Shown: positions 24,648-37,424, counted from the stretch's first letter. The stretch: DNA of 64,000 nucleotides from Pilaira anomala (GCA_025716855.1 JAIXMQ010000020.1:248001-312000), one strand, 5' to 3'. Notes: generated from the letters alone by a model not told the origin. Made by a program: numbers and translations.

Positions 24648-25653
24648 CTATGAAATTAAAACCAACCATGAAATAATAAAATAAAACAAGAATAATGGGT
24701 AAACCTATTTAAGCGTAAAAAATTAATAATTTGTAAAACGTAAGTTACACATATACTTTAACTTACAGCTAATGCACGACGGTTCTCTAAATGTACCTGG
24801 GATTCTGACATAAACCCGACCGAAGCTAATAATATCGTTAGTAAATACAGGCATAGGCGAATTTGCTAGTTTTACCATATGTAGACCAAATAAATGAGAC
24901 AATAGTGATAGGTAATCTAATCCAAATAATCTTTACAAATGTTGTTACAATAGCAGAAACAATAATAGGGAACAGACAATAACCAATAACACAAACGGAT
25001 TGAAAAAAACTGACAGCACCGCCTAACAGTTTTGAATTCAATGTAACAATGGCCGCTCCCATCCATACAATAACAAATACACCTGTAAAAATAGGTACAG
25101 CTTGTTTATCAGGCGCCTGAACACTCAATAAACTGAAGTGATGTTTTAGAAAGAATAAATTATATCAATACTGGTAATACTTACATCGCCAAGGTTAAGC
25201 ATAATAAAAGTGGTCCCCAAAGATCCCCTAAAAAACATATTAACTTTGCATTTCGGAGCAGTTTTTTTTTCTTATTTTTTCACTTACAATCTCTTAATAC
25301 GTTACGATCACCATTAGGATGTAAGACTTGCAGTAGCTTATTTGCTACTTTAGTTAAATCGCGCATCTATATTTTGAAAGGTATATAAGTGTCATGTTGA
25401 GTATCAAATCCAGGCTTTATTTTACAATGGTAACTGTCACTGGCTCGTCTAAAGTATCCTCTCCAGTATATGTTGAAGTAGTCTGTACAGGTGGTAAGGT
25501 ATTGTGGTCAGCGACAGGTACAACTGGTGTAGGTCTTGTAGTTGATTGACCCGTTAAATCAAGATCGGGTTCAATCACGGCAGTATGGTCTAAAACTGGT
25601 GTAGAGATAAACGGGTTGTCATGCTGTTCGTTTAGCTTTGTTGGTGACAACAT
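24648..25653 (-). CDS. YIPF6: Yip1-domain Golgi protein YIPF6 (Yip4-like)
   Basis: Six exons: 25653-25426, 25366-25288, 25227-25185, 25132-24876, 24825-24767, 24704-24648; 240 residues with closed phases. The cytosolic head ends in TLDEPVTVTIMRDLTKVANKL, then RDWDLWGPLLLC, the family's hallmark before the first membrane span. Next are FVIVWMGAAIVTLNSKLLGG, FFQSVCVIGYCLFP, an ENRRALAVYP motif and a last span LFLFYFIISWLVLIS. These are the conserved blocks of YIPF6. Yip family proteins work with Rab GTPases in ER-Golgi membranes. Minus-strand sequence near 25757 has a GTAAGT donor followed by an AG just before the start codon, so a 5'-UTR intron is likely. Confidence 0.94.
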
Positions 25654-26213
25654 ATTCTGTAGATGAAGTGAAAAAGAAAGAAACTATTTAACCTTGTCTG
25701 AATTTCGTGACGAAATAATAAAGTAGGGTATCACGCAAAAAAAAAAAACTTACCGTCTTTATGGTTGAAAACGTAGTTTCATGATCTTTAAGTAGCGCTT
25801 GAATTTCAAGTAAAGGCGCTTTTGACGCAAAATGACATTAATGCAGGTATGGTGAAAATCTAGTACACTTCAATTACTTAGAAATAACTGCTTCTAGAAT
25901 AGGGCTTTACAAATAGGATATATATGTCTAGTAGGAAATGATCCCAGCCGCGTAAAAGAGACAATGATACTTTGTCTAGCTTAGCATAATACGTGTAATT
26001 ACCCATTGAAACATTTCAAGAGACATATATTCTTCATTGACAATACTCTTTCCAACCAAAACTGGCTCCACAAAGAACAAGTCTAGATTATCATCAATGT
26101 AAGATATCTAGACTTCAAGGCTGTTTTATATCTGGGATTAAACATTTCTACTACTTTTGAAAGTTCAGTGCATTTTTGCTAAACCTTTTCTTTTTAACTT
26201 TTTTGTATTTAAT
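25654..26213. promoter_or_regulatory. divergent promoter region, YIPF6 / TRAPPC6
   Basis: 560 bp between the two start codons. It contains the probable 5'-UTR intron of YIPF6 (about 25657-25756, minus strand) and a T-rich pyrimidine leader on the TRAPPC6 side. Both genes act in early secretory traffic, so co-regulation is plausible, but no shared site is identified. Confidence 0.45.
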
Positions 26214-26927
26214 ATGGCATCTCCGTACACTGAGGAAAGCATCAATGCCGTTTCGCCACGCCTTGTGAGTGAGACCTGTATGGATCTATTTTTAATAGAG
26301 ATGGTAGACACCATCTGTCGAACTACAACAGCAGAAGCCGATGGTGACAGTGACGCTATTTTTTACAAGTTAGAAACACTCGGTTACGCTGTAGGTCAAC
26401 GTTTAGTTGAACGATTCACTAAAGACAGACCTCGTTTTGTAGATACCCTCGATGTCGTTAAATTTATTTGTAAAGATCTTTGGACCATCATGTTTAAAAA
26501 ACAAATTGATAATCTCAAGACAAACCACCGAGTAAGAGAATACTTTTAGAATTAAATAACGAAAAAGAATAACTAACGCGGCATTCAGGGTGTGTACGTC
26601 TTGCAAGATAATGGATTCAGGTGGTTTATGAGAATGTCAACTGATGTAGGAGGAGCCGATTCAGCAAAGAAAGCTATGCCTGTAACGTATTTTTTTTAAT
26701 TTTTTTCAAAAAAGAAGTCTGGCTAATTTTGTATATGTATTTAGTATGTGTGGTTCCCTTGTGGAATTATTCGTGGCGCTCTTGCCAGTTTAGGTGTTCC
26801 TACAGTTGTTGTTGCTGAAACATCAAATCTTCCTCAATGTAATTATATTTTTTGAATCCTTTTGATAAGAAACTAATTCAATTTTATCTTAGGTACTTTT
26901 CAAATTAAAATTGTAAAACAACAATAA
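26214..26927 (+). CDS. TRAPPC6: TRAPP subunit 6 (Trs33)
   Basis: Four exons: 26214-26531, 26589-26681, 26745-26838, 26893-26927; 179 residues, the normal size. Family blocks: an N-terminal helix ending [51 protein letters not shown], then YVLQDNGFRWF and the C-terminal FPCGIIRGALASLGV. This is the Bet3-fold small subunit of the TRAPP tethering complexes, which activate Ypt1/Rab1 (and Rab11) at the Golgi. The gene is divergent from YIPF6 and convergent with the Kelch-BTB gene 110 bp away. Confidence 0.95.
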
Positions 26928-27037
26928 TACCTTATAAAAAATAAAAAATAAAAAATTATAATAACAATAATAAAAAAAAAAGTGTACAAATATTATATTT
27001 ATAAAGAAAAGAAAACCAGTTTCTGTCTTTATTACTA

Positions 27038-29206
27038 TTAATTATTATAACTATGTAAAAAGTTAAATGTACCAAGCCTAGCAGTTCCTTCAGATTTGGA
27101 AGGCTTGCTTTCCAATTGTGAATGTTTAGGTTGCGTGTTATTTCTCCAAAAGGATGAATGTGATTTAACAGGTATCGTGTTTTGTTTGGTAGTAGAGGTA
27201 CTAGGTGTCAACTTGGGTGAAGAAGTGTTAGATGACATGGGTGATTCATTATCACTATTACTAGCTTGTCGCATACGGAAGTTCGGGAGCTTCATGGACT
27301 TGCCAGGTGTAGCAGGTGGTGATTCAGGGATACCTGATTTTATTGATGGAGTTCTATTATGATGAGATGATGAGTTTAATGAATGGGTATTGGCTCGAGG
27401 AAGACTTCGAGCAGAAGGTAAAAATCCTTGTTGATTTTGTTCATATTTCTGTAGGAATCGAGATGGGTTTGGATCAGCTCTAGTATTAATCGTAGGTGAT
27501 GAGTTTGTGGGTCGGTTATCGTTTTCCATTTTTTTTTGACGTTGTATAATTTTTTTTGCGTTTAACAATACACGTAGTGCTCGAATTTGCAGCGAAATGG
27601 CATTGGAAAGAATAGCTGATTCATAAATCATTGAGGCTGTTTGAATATTAAGCATTTGATGTAAAGCATGTATAGCTAATTCTTTGAGTCTTGGAATATC
27701 AAATAGATCTGCAAGAAACAGTAATCTTGCCAAGATATGGGGCTGATGTTGTTGAGCTGTAACTAAGTGATCCGTATAAATAAATTGTAAAAATGCAAGC
27801 AATACAACATAGGTATCAGGAAAAGATAGTTCTCGTTTATCTGTATCCAAGAGATTTGATTCGGATGATATAATAGTAGGTTCAGGAGACAGAATAGGTT
27901 CCAGTAATTGACGAATTGCAGGCCAACGTTGAGCGAGTATAGCTGAGTTGACTAATATGTGTTGACCATCTGTTGTGATCAATTTAAGATCGGATAGTGC
28001 CGGGTCCTTTAATAAAGAAAGCCCAAGGCCTTGTCCAAATGCGCTATAAGATGGTCTAGGCGGCTTATAGATTCCAAAAATTTCAATATTAACACAAGCT
28101 AAATGTTCATAACATTGTACTCTATCCTTGTAATCATTGGCCATGGATCGATCTGGGTGTCCAAATACCATAAATCTATTACTGTTTTCACAAAGTAACC
28201 CTTTCAACCAAGATCCTTGTGATAATGCATGGCCTGCTTCAATTTTTGTCCAGATATAACTGGTCATGTCAAATGCCCAGATTTGATATTGTTGACCGGC
28301 TGAAGATAAATGAGGTCCGGCTAAAATAAATTGCTGTCCACATATGAAAGCAGTAGGAAACCGTAAGGGTGGTGGTAAGGTGTTACCTAATATAAGATTA
28401 TCGGATTGATCGTGCATTTCAACTAATTCGTTCTTCATATTTAATTTCCAAGAATGAAGCTGTCTAAATACATCATTTGTACTAAAATTGGAATATGTAT
28501 GAAGTATGATTTCTGTTTCTTGAAAAGAATGTATATCTTGGTATGGTTCAGACAGCAGATCCATTGTAGGCGAAAAAGGCGGAGTCAACTGTACTGGTGT
28601 AACTGCAATGGCTGCTGAACGGTATGCACCATACTGGAATTGTTGAGTTGAAAGCGATTTACACCAATTCCTTTTCTTGAAATCATAAATATGGATATCA
28701 GACAAATATTCATTATTTATATCTTGTCCTCCCATAACAATCAAACGATCTTTGACAAAAGAGGACAGGTGCGCATATCTATGTGTAGGGGCGTCATCTG
28801 TCTGTGTTGGGTATTCCCACGACATTGTTGAAACATTCAAAAAGAATAAATCATTTAATGGAACTAGCTCCTCTCCATTGTTCGTACTTTGAACTCCCAT
28901 TCCACCATAGAATAATATATGATTTTTGCCATCACTATTTGCTGAATGAAAATATCGCGGTGTAGGTGCTTTATTTGTTCCAATTACTGTTCTCCAAATT
29001 TTGGTTTTTGCGTCTAATATATAAATACGATTCGATATCTGTCTTGTCGATTGTAATCTGCCTCCAAATAAGTATATTGTTTCATCAATTAAAGTCGTGG
29101 TTGCTCCAATTAATAATGGGGGTACTGTTCCTTTAGTCTTGTGAAATTCCGTGATAAGGTCTGCTATAGATGTGGCTGGTGGTGCATTATTCGTTGGTAC
29201 TGCCAT
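27038..29206 (-). CDS. Kelch-repeat and BTB-domain protein
   Basis: A single uninterrupted exon of 722 residues. Six or so Kelch blades occupy about residues 28-380 (IYLFGGRLQSTRQISNRIYI, HILFYGGMGV, RLIVMGGQDINNEYLSDIHI, FILAGPHLSS). A BTB-like fold follows at about 385-560 (LSDLKLITTDGQHILVNSAIL, then a long insert, and VVLLAFLQFIYTDHL with a BACK-like helix run). The last ~130 residues are Ser/Thr/Pro/Asn-rich and disordered. The Kelch-then-BTB order is that of LZTR1 and of fission yeast Ral2, both tied to Ras control; that link is an inference from architecture. BTB proteins commonly dimerise or bind Cullin-3. It lacks introns, unlike most neighbours. Confidence 0.85.
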   Translation of the reverse strand: MAVPTNNAPPATSIADLITEFHKTKGTVPPLLIGATTTLIDETIYLFGGRLQSTRQISNRIYILDAKTKIWRTVIGTNKAPTPRYFHSANSDGKNHILFYGGMGVQSTNNGEELVPLNDLFFLNVSTMSWEYPTQTDDAPTHRYAHLSSFVKDRLIVMGGQDINNEYLSDIHIYDFKKRNWCKSLSTQQFQYGAYRSAAIAVTPVQLTPPFSPTMDLLSEPYQDIHSFQETEIILHTYSNFSTNDVFRQLHSWKLNMKNELVEMHDQSDNLILGNTLPPPLRFPTAFICGQQFILAGPHLSSAGQQYQIWAFDMTSYIWTKIEAGHALSQGSWLKGLLCENSNRFMVFGHPDRSMANDYKDRVQCYEHLACVNIEIFGIYKPPRPSYSAFGQGLGLSLLKDPALSDLKLITTDGQHILVNSAILAQRWPAIRQLLEPILSPEPTIISSESNLLDTDKRELSFPDTYVVLLAFLQFIYTDHLVTAQQHQPHILARLLFLADLFDIPRLKELAIHALHQMLNIQTASMIYESAILSNAISLQIRALRVLLNAKKIIQRQKKMENDNRPTNSSPTINTRADPNPSRFLQKYEQNQQGFLPSARSLPRANTHSLNSSSHHNRTPSIKSGIPESPPATPGKSMKLPNFRMRQASNSDNESPMSSNTSSPKLTPSTSTTKQNTIPVKSHSSFWRNNTQPKHSQLESKPSKSEGTARLGTFNFLHSYNN

Positions 29207-32200
29207 ATTTTAAAAAGATGAATATATATATAAAGAAAAAGAAAAAAAAGAAAAAAGAAAGAATAGGATTTTTCTTTCTTTTTCCCTGCAGTCAGTAATA
29301 CAAAATAGGTTGAGGCCATGCGTACGAATTAGGGTTGTGCAACTGTATTATTCCCTAATATGACCAACGTGTCTTTATAATTTCAGATGCCGTTCTTATC
29401 AATTATATTGTAATTATTTGCTAAAAAGTATCACAATAATCTACGCACTTAAAAGTCGATCGAGACTAAGTTTTATAATATACATTTTACTTTTCCAAGC
29501 TTTTTTTTATTCACTGTTTTGCTTGTTTTTTTTTAAAGAGAAGCGTGTATTATGCAATTTTGAAAAAACCTTCTTTTTTAACTCATTTATTTTCAAGTTA
29601 CGACTGTCAGAATTAAAAAGAAAGGTTTTAAGCGATCTACTGTAAAAACAAAACAACAATACTAGACTTAAATGTTATATCTTTTTGGCTAGAGCCCAAC
29701 TTTGTCTCTTTTTTTAAAAAAGAGCAATAGTGTCGTACAAATTCAGGTTCAACGAAAAACGTTTTTCTTTTTTCGAAACTTTTTTTGAAAGGTGTAACAA
29801 AATCGACATTCCACGTTTATTTTTTATTTTATTTTTACTATATAAAATCTTGCTGCTAGATATATAATTATGAGAGAAATGTTGCACTGCATAGTATATA
29901 ATGTTAAACTTAAAAAAATTAGCGGAAAAGATCGATCTTTACTTGGCAAATTGAATATAAAATACATCTTTTCTAATCCCGTATTATATAGAAAAAGATC
30001 TATATGTATTTCGGACTCTTTTATTTTTTATGGTGATGTTTTTATTAAACAAAACTGATCATTCTAAAAAAAAAAAAATAGAACCAATGATTATAATTTG
30101 TCAGCTGTTATTTTATCCTGTTTTATTCCATAAGCCCGAAGTTAAAATAAACAGGGAAATCATGATAGATCTTTTTCTCAGCTTGATATATATTATTTTT
30201 AATAATTTCTAGAATCTGACCATATAGTTTTTTTTTTCTCAGGTAATAATGACGATGTGTGACATTAAATTTATACTTTTTTTTGTAGGTCTAGATAAAA
30301 AATTATACTAAAAAAGCTATTGGAAAGTGCTTTTCATTTTTTCTTAAAAAAAATAAAAGAAATTTTAATTGAACATGACATAATCGAGATATATTACGTG
30401 TTATTAACAAATAGAATTAATTCAAATTAAAATATTTTTTAATGTAAAAGGCTTTATTGTGGATTTTTGCACATAATTTAAAAGCAAAGTTTAAATATCA
30501 CGTAAAATTTCCTGCAGTTGCAAATATTTCTTCACGCTATATAATAAAAAGGATCTGTTTTGATCTTTTTTTCTTTTTGGTATATGTTTTTTTTTTCTCT
30601 TTAACATGTAAATATTCCCATCATAGATCAAAATTCCCACTGGGATTTTTTTTATTATTTACTATGTTACTTTGAGATTAGTACTAAAACCTAGTATATC
30701 TATTTTTCAATCACTAAAACTTCTGTTTCAATGGTTCTTCTCCTTGCCTTTAAATCACCTGTTTATTTACTTTTGGGAAAAAAAAAGAAAAGACGTTTTC
30801 TTCTGTATAACCAAAGTACCCTTTTAATTAATATATATAAAGCTATAGTTATGAAAAAACTTCTCAGTTTAGTGAAGGAAAGAATGAAATTGTACTGTCT
30901 AATGATGTAGCAAATATCAAAATGTATGACTATCGTGATGGTCTTATTAAGTATACTCTTTGAAAAGACGACCACCAAATGTTATCTTGGAAGAAAAGGA
31001 GTATATATAATAGGCGATTCGTTTTGATTAGGACCTAAAGAATGCGGCTTATTATTTTGTTAGGCGGTTTAATTATATATAAACAATATACCCTATAAAT
31101 TAACTCTTATTCTTATCCAAATATCAGTAGCAGAACAAAACGTAAAACAGGAATAATTTTATTTGGAAATATAATAAGAAGTTTGACTTGATTGGACCAT
31201 TAAAATGTCATTATAAATAATTATACAGCTCACTCTCTTCTGACAATAACCACGAATAAAATATAATAAGCTTATGAAAAAAAAAAACAAACGGTATGAC
31301 AGTTCACTAACATGTATGACCGTTTAAATTAAATGAATATACCCCAATTAAATATCAATTGCTAAATTTATATCTAAAAGACTATCTCATTATATGTGAG
31401 CTCTTATATTTACTTCACATTATGCACTTCTCTCTATCAGAAGTGGTTTTGGGAATATCATTTAGCCACTCTTAAATTTTGCTCAAGTTTCTTCCTTCTG
31501 ATTTAAGAGTTTTCATATTCCTTTTCAATTCTTTTTATGTACATAATTACTTGATAAAAATGCAATTAATTAGAAAATGTACTATCTGTTTTTAGCCCGG
31601 AGTAAAAAGGCGTATATATGTCTGTGCTAAATAAGTGTAACGTATGTGTACATACATTATTTAATTACAACGTGCGAACAATGAATCATAAGTTTTTTTT
31701 TGTTTTTGTTTTTACAGAATTATACAAATGGTATTTTAAATGGCAGAAACGCTAAGTTCAGCACTTACTTTTTTTTTCTCAATAAAAGCGTATGTATTAC
31801 TCTCTCTCACTCTAGTTATAAATAAATAAATTTAATCAACAAAAGATATATAACTATATTATATAATATATACAAAATTGAAATTCAATTTTGAGTAAAA
31901 TCAGTAGCTGTTTCTAGTATAATTATATTTTATTGCTAACATTAAGAAATACGAATCTTTTGTGTTTAATTTTCTAAAGGGCAAAGTAATTGCTTACAAA
32001 ATAATAATAGAGTGAAGAAGCAGAAGCCCTCCCCCTTTTTTTTTTTAGTGTTAAATGTCATCCTATATTATATAAAGTATCGTTTATTTTATTGTCAAGA
32101 ATCACTCAATATATAAATTTAATTATCATGCTCAGAAGAACAATTTGCATTGAAATTAGTCTTTCAACTATCAATTGACGACGGTATTAAAAATGGCGCT

Positions 32201-33166
32201 TGATAAACTCCTTACTACATACACGTCGTCGTAAATAATTTTTATATAAAAGATAATACGTGGATTCTTTGCTTAACCCAAAATTTAGCTTTACGGCTGC
32301 TCAATCAAGGCTTCTCAATCAAATACACTGTAACTTCGGCATCACATCATACTCATTTTAGAAAAATGATAAACGAACGTATATAATAATAAAAAATGAA
32401 AACCATTCTTTATTTGTAATCAGTCACTTTTTAAAAAAAGAGTTAAATTGTAAGTTCCCATTGTGACAATAATTTTCTTTTAACCTTTTTGAGATGTCGA
32501 TCCATAAAATTTGCATGAAAAAGTTTAATAAAAAAATAAATAATACTATTTACCAATGACGAGACAAGTAATATAAAGTTTATTCTTTCTGACAGGTACA
32601 GTAAATGGAATTCCTTTATTCAAAAGCTTTACATTTTCTGGCTTTTGTAAGCTGAACTTATAAATTAAAACTTTCTAAAAAAACTTTTCTCATCTTGAAA
32701 AAAAAAAACTAAGAAAATAAATCATTGCTTTTTATGGTCAATGCCTTTTTATGCTAAGAAAAAGAATGTTCACAGAACACAATCGTATTGTGTTACCACC
32801 GCGGATTGGTTTGGACTGGCTTTAGCGCCGGAACTTCTGTAGTAGCGGTTTTTGGAACGTCATGTTATCAAATAAAAAATTACAAGTAAGGTACCAGAAA
32901 AGTATAAATAAAAAGAAAAAAAATCTCTCTGAGATCTGACCAACAGAATTTCTTCTTTGGTCAATGGATACGAGTAAAAAAAAAAAAATCGAAGCCAAAA
33001 AAAGAAAAAAAAGCGACTATTCTTTGTTTAGCCCCCCGCTAATTGGCGTTAAAACTCAATAGGTTCCTTTTTTTTTTTTCTTTAAAGGAACACTTATTAA
33101 TATTTCTTTCTCTCTTTTTTTTTTTCCTTTTTATTTTTAATTTTATATTTTTTATATTTAATCATC
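29207..33166. other. 4-kb gene-free interval
   Basis: Very AT-rich with only short, low-complexity open frames. I see no exon chain, transposase or RNA gene. A near direct repeat (GGTATGACAGTTCACTAACATGTATGACCG) lies at about 31292-31322. A less AT-rich patch at about 32795-32865 and the T/C-rich leader at 33060-33150 probably belong to the promoter of the LRR gene. A diverged non-coding RNA cannot be excluded. Confidence 0.5.
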
Positions 33167-34984
33167 ATGGGTCAGCAAGCAAGTCATGACCATGCACCTT
33201 TAACCTTTGGTTATGTAGGTCAAAATACACAAGAAGACGATAAAAGTATCCAAGCATTCGAAAATAGAAACGATTTTGTGCTGGCGAACCCCCATTTGTA
33301 TCAACTCCAAGCTATCTGCAAACAGTGTCAGTCATTACCTAAAAAAAATGAAGTCATCGTATCCTCTGAAATAGGAGAATCTTGTTCAAAGTGTCAAAGA
33401 CAAAAGAGATTATCTCTGGTGCGAAAAGATTTAGAAGATGATTTAGAATACATCGACCAAACTTATTATCCTGATTTAATTCATTATAATTCAAAGGAAA
33501 CCGATACAATGGAGAAAGAATTATTAGAGTTTGAAAAAGATTCAACTGAACAATGGTCGAAAGTTACAATTGGTGAAGCGACTACTCCAGGTGGTACAAG
33601 CCGTAGACCTAGACGTTTAACTGGACCTTCAGTGGCGATAGATTTATCGAATAGGTCACTTATAAAATTAAGCCCAAGTATTGGTTATTTAGACGATTTA
33701 ACTAAACTAAACTTGTAAGTATACAAAAAAAAAAAAAAAAAAATTATCATGTGGGAAACATAAACAACTTATACAAAAAATATATATATATATATATATA
33801 TTATATAATAATAACATAGATCAAACAACCAAATGAAAAGTTTGCCTAGAGAATTGGGATATTTGAAAAACCTCAGTGTATTGAATGTATCAAATAATCT
33901 TATTGAAGAAATACCAGACACTGTTGCTTTCTTATCCAAACTAAAAGCATTGAACGTTAGTCAGAACAAGTTAGTTCAATTACCACCTTCCATTGGAAAC
34001 TTACCCAAATTGGTCATTATTATTGCAAACAATAATAACTTGAAGTCGTTACCGAGACAATTCAAAAATCTAATTAATTTAGTTTCACTCGACGTATCAA
34101 ATAATCCACTCAAGTCTTTACCTGCCGAAGTCGCTACACTCAAATCGCTTCGAAAGTTATTAACCGAAGATTGTCCTTTTGAAGACTATTATGAATATGA
34201 TTTGAAAAATGATCCACCTTCTTTATTTGAAACGTGTGCTCGTATTGCAATTAGATCACAAACAAACATTCCAAATCAACTTGCTGATCATATCAAAAAA
34301 TATCTCGCTCGTGCTGACAAATGTTCCTATTGTAATGGCCCCTTTTTTGATTCTTATGTTACACGTGTAAGATTTATTGAGAGGAGAGCAAGACAATCGA
34401 TGGCGTTAGAATATACTTTATGTTCAGCCCATTGGTCTAATGAAAAAGATAGATTATTGGCCATGTTTTCAGAACAACCTGCAACAGCGACAAAAACAAG
34501 GCACTATATTGATACTACTGGATTAAATGACGATATACCAACTAGAAGAAACCGTGCTTATAGTGATATAAATAATACTACTAGTAGTAGTAGTCGTAGT
34601 AGTAGACGATCTACAGAAACTTTGTCCGATTATTATCCAATTTCATTACTTAGAAGTCAACCTGATTTACCAGCTCTTTCACCACCGTCTCATCATTATC
34701 ATCATCAACAACCAGAGAACTCCTTATTATCGTCACACAAAGGAAATAGACCTCGTGCATCATCTACAGCTTCTGTAACAAAACGATTTACAAACTTTAT
34801 CAGGTCGAATAGTAATGGATCTGTTTCTAGAGATCGCACTTTTAGTGGTTCATCCACTGCAACAACAACAACAACTTCCTTATCATCCAGTGTTACACCG
34901 CCACCTAAACGGTCTCTCAGGGATTGGACACAGACTTCCAGTTCAGGGCACGAACAGCAACAACCCATGTCTGTCGAATCATAA
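33167..34984 (+). CDS. leucine-rich repeat protein with N-myristoylation signal and a Cys/His cluster
   Basis: Two exons, 33167-33714 and 33820-34984; 570 residues. It starts MGQQASHD, a good N-myristoylation context. Residues ~50-85 hold a CKQCQ...CSKCQ pair of CxxC motifs. Leucine-rich repeats of the Ras-suppressor (23-residue) type run from about residue 155 to 310 (KLNLSNNQMKSLPRELGYL, LNVSNNLIEEIPDTV, LDVSNNPLKSLPAEV). A second metal-site candidate follows: CSYCNGPFF ... CSAHW, about 40 residues apart. The C-terminal third is Ser/Thr-rich. The role is unknown; LRRs of this class often bind small GTPases, and the two Cys clusters suggest zinc. It converges on the ANKRD40-like gene. Confidence 0.85.
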
Positions 34985-35558
34985 AAAATATTTTTTTTCA
35001 CCCTTTGAAAGATAATTGGTTTTGTTTCATTATTATATCCCCATCTTTTTTTTAACAAATCATCTTTTTTTTTTTTTTTGTATATGTATAATATTTATAA
35101 TTTTAGAAAAAATAAAGTCATTCCCATTTGCTCTTAAAATAGTTCTTTTATGTGTATTATTATTATTACTACAATCAGTAAATCATTGAAGGTTGCCTGC
35201 AGATTATAATCTTATGTTTGTAAGGAATTCAAAAAAGTTTATTTTTTCAAAAATATGTAGCTGCTATTGTTCAATCCCTACAACTAAATATCTTTCAGTG
35301 CTTGGGTATTAGTAATGAGCCTCTTTTATCTTGGTTCAAATGTTTCAAATAGAGAGAGACAAAAGTAACTATGAACTTTCATCTCAACTATTATAAACCG
35401 AATATACCAATACTACAACGTATAACGACTGAGGAGGATTTAACTTGTTAATTTTGTACATTTTATTCATTATTATTATTACACTATATCTACTGGAGAG
35501 ATTGAGTATATATTATTAAGGTAACACAGTGTAAACGTAGTAGCATACTTACATTAGT
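34985..35558. other. convergent intergenic region, no gene seen
   Basis: About 570 bp between the 3' ends of the LRR and ANKRD40-like genes, with (ATT)n runs near 35155 and 35470 and AATAAA hexamers on the forward strand near 35110. Confidence 0.6.
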
Positions 35559-36531
35559 TTAAAGGGGAATGACGATCAAAACATCATTTTCAGATCTAAA
35601 GATATCCAACAATCTTTTGTTCATTTGTTTAGAATTAATAGGGATGTTCACTTTACCGTTATGGCGAGAAATGTTAAAGTTCTCTGGTAATCCATCAATC
35701 TCCTACTCAATTTTTTTAGACTTTCTCTATTCTTCAATCATATTACCCATAATTCAAATAACTTACTTCTTTGATCTGTTTAATAGCTTCCTCAATTGTC
35801 TCGTTTTTCAAAAATACAGATCCAAGTAAATTAGCATCTTCGCGTGCAGATAAATAGACCAAAACTTCCAATTCCTCATTTGACGATCCAGCACCTGTCA
35901 TATAGGTTAAAACTACTTATACATTCTATACACACAAGATACCTTTACCTTTAGTATCAGATGTAGCAGCAGCAGTAGCAGGCTCAGGAGTTTGTAATGA
36001 TTCAGCTGCATTTTGCTTTCTTACAACATTTTCAAGTTTATTCTCAGAGAATTCTTCTGGCATCAACCAAGTCTTTTCTAAATCGGGATTTTTGATGTAG
36101 GTTGGGACAATAGGAAGTGGAGGCTCAGGACCGACAGATACAGGTACATCACCAACTGCTAAACGTAAAATAGAAACTGCTTCTTCGTTATTGGCGGCCA
36201 AATCTAAAGCTGTTTGTCCTTTCTTTGTTTTGATCAATGGGTCAGCACCATTTTTCAATAACGCTGTGATGACATTAACATGACCTCTATGAGCTGCCCA
36301 GTGTAAAGCGGTCCTGTCAAGTAAGAGAGAAAGAGGGAAAGAAAAGAAAAAAAAAAAAAGTCAAGTTATTTAGCTGTGCTTTTCAGCCGTATGAACAAGA
36401 ACTTACCATCCGTTCATGACATTTTGAGAGTTGAGATTGACACCTGAATGAGCTAACTGAACAGTAGCTTTGACATTCCCTAAAGCTGCTACTTCTCTTA
36501 AAGTATGTTCACGCTCATCACTAAACTGCAT
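35559..36531 (-). CDS. ANKRD40: ankyrin-repeat protein, ANKRD40-like
   Basis: Four exons: 36531-36407, 36313-35943, 35894-35767, 35702-35559; 255 residues. Two ankyrin repeats occupy the first ~100 residues (LREVAALGNVKATVQL, WTALHWAAHRGHVNVITALL, GQTALDLAANNEEAV). A Pro-rich linker contains a TYIKNPDLEKTW motif. The C-terminal domain, SSNEELEVLVYLSAREDANLLGSVF and FNISRHNGKVNIPINSKQMNK, resembles the conserved C-terminus of animal ANKRD40 (a ubiquitin-like-looking fold by composition). The function is not established. All phases close and the protein is shorter than the animal one. Confidence 0.8.
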
Positions 36532-37383
36532 GTTGTCTATTCTTTTTAGAAACTAAATAGAAAATTGAAAGAAAAAAAAAAGTTTTTGAGTCCGGGCAAT
36601 GATAGATATTAAAGGATTCTTTAGGTTTGAAATTCCGAATGAACTTTTGACTTTCTTGCTACTATCGTTTAACAAAATGCCCGTTCTGTTATGTAATTGT
36701 AAATGACTTTAAGCCATTGTCATAAAATAATAATAAAGTGAACTGTTTGTCAAGGTAACAAAAATTTCTTCTGCTTTTTACTTGTTAATTCCAGATTGCT
36801 TTATTTTTATTTTCCTTATTCTATTTTTCTTCAATGATGGTGTTTTCCCCTTTATTTATAACTTTTATCTGTGTTTTCTAGAATATTATCTACCTTGGAT
36901 TTTTTTTTTTTTTTTGGCTGTACGGTACTACACTGTTGTACATTGAATTCATTTTTTAATTTTTATAAAAAGGTAATGAAGCAAATAGCTTTGTTTTTTG
37001 TGTATTCTCGTTTCCATTAGTTTTTGCTGAATAAGGATATATCTTTAGATATTTTTTTTTTAAAATCACTTGATTAACCCCCTATTTTTGCATGAAAAAA
37101 AAAAAATAATATCGTGTAATAAAATCGCCTTTTTCTAACCAGATTGAAAAGCTTTTACATATTATTACAGATACATAAATATCTTATACTCGAATTGATT
37201 ATATATATATATATATAAAAAAGATTGTTGAGGTGAGCAAAAGTGCAACTTATCATGTTTGAAGAGAAAGGAGTCTGTTTACGAGAGGTAACACAAGACT
37301 ACGCAGTGTAAGCGGTCTTTGTTTTTAATAAAAATATATTTTAAGGATACGATTGTAAGAAATATATTTCAAATTCTTGTTAA

Positions 37384-37384
<1 letters not shown>
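36532..37384. other. gene-free interval
   Basis: 850 bp, AT-rich, including the ANKRD40-like promoter, an (AT)n run at about 37200-37216 and T-runs near 36900. No gene is seen. Confidence 0.6.

Positions 37385-37424
<40 letters not shown>

Noticed and set aside
29418..30978. Several 60-75 codon frames in the 4-kb gap
   Set aside because: Phe/Lys/Ile-rich translations of AT-rich DNA with no splice structure.
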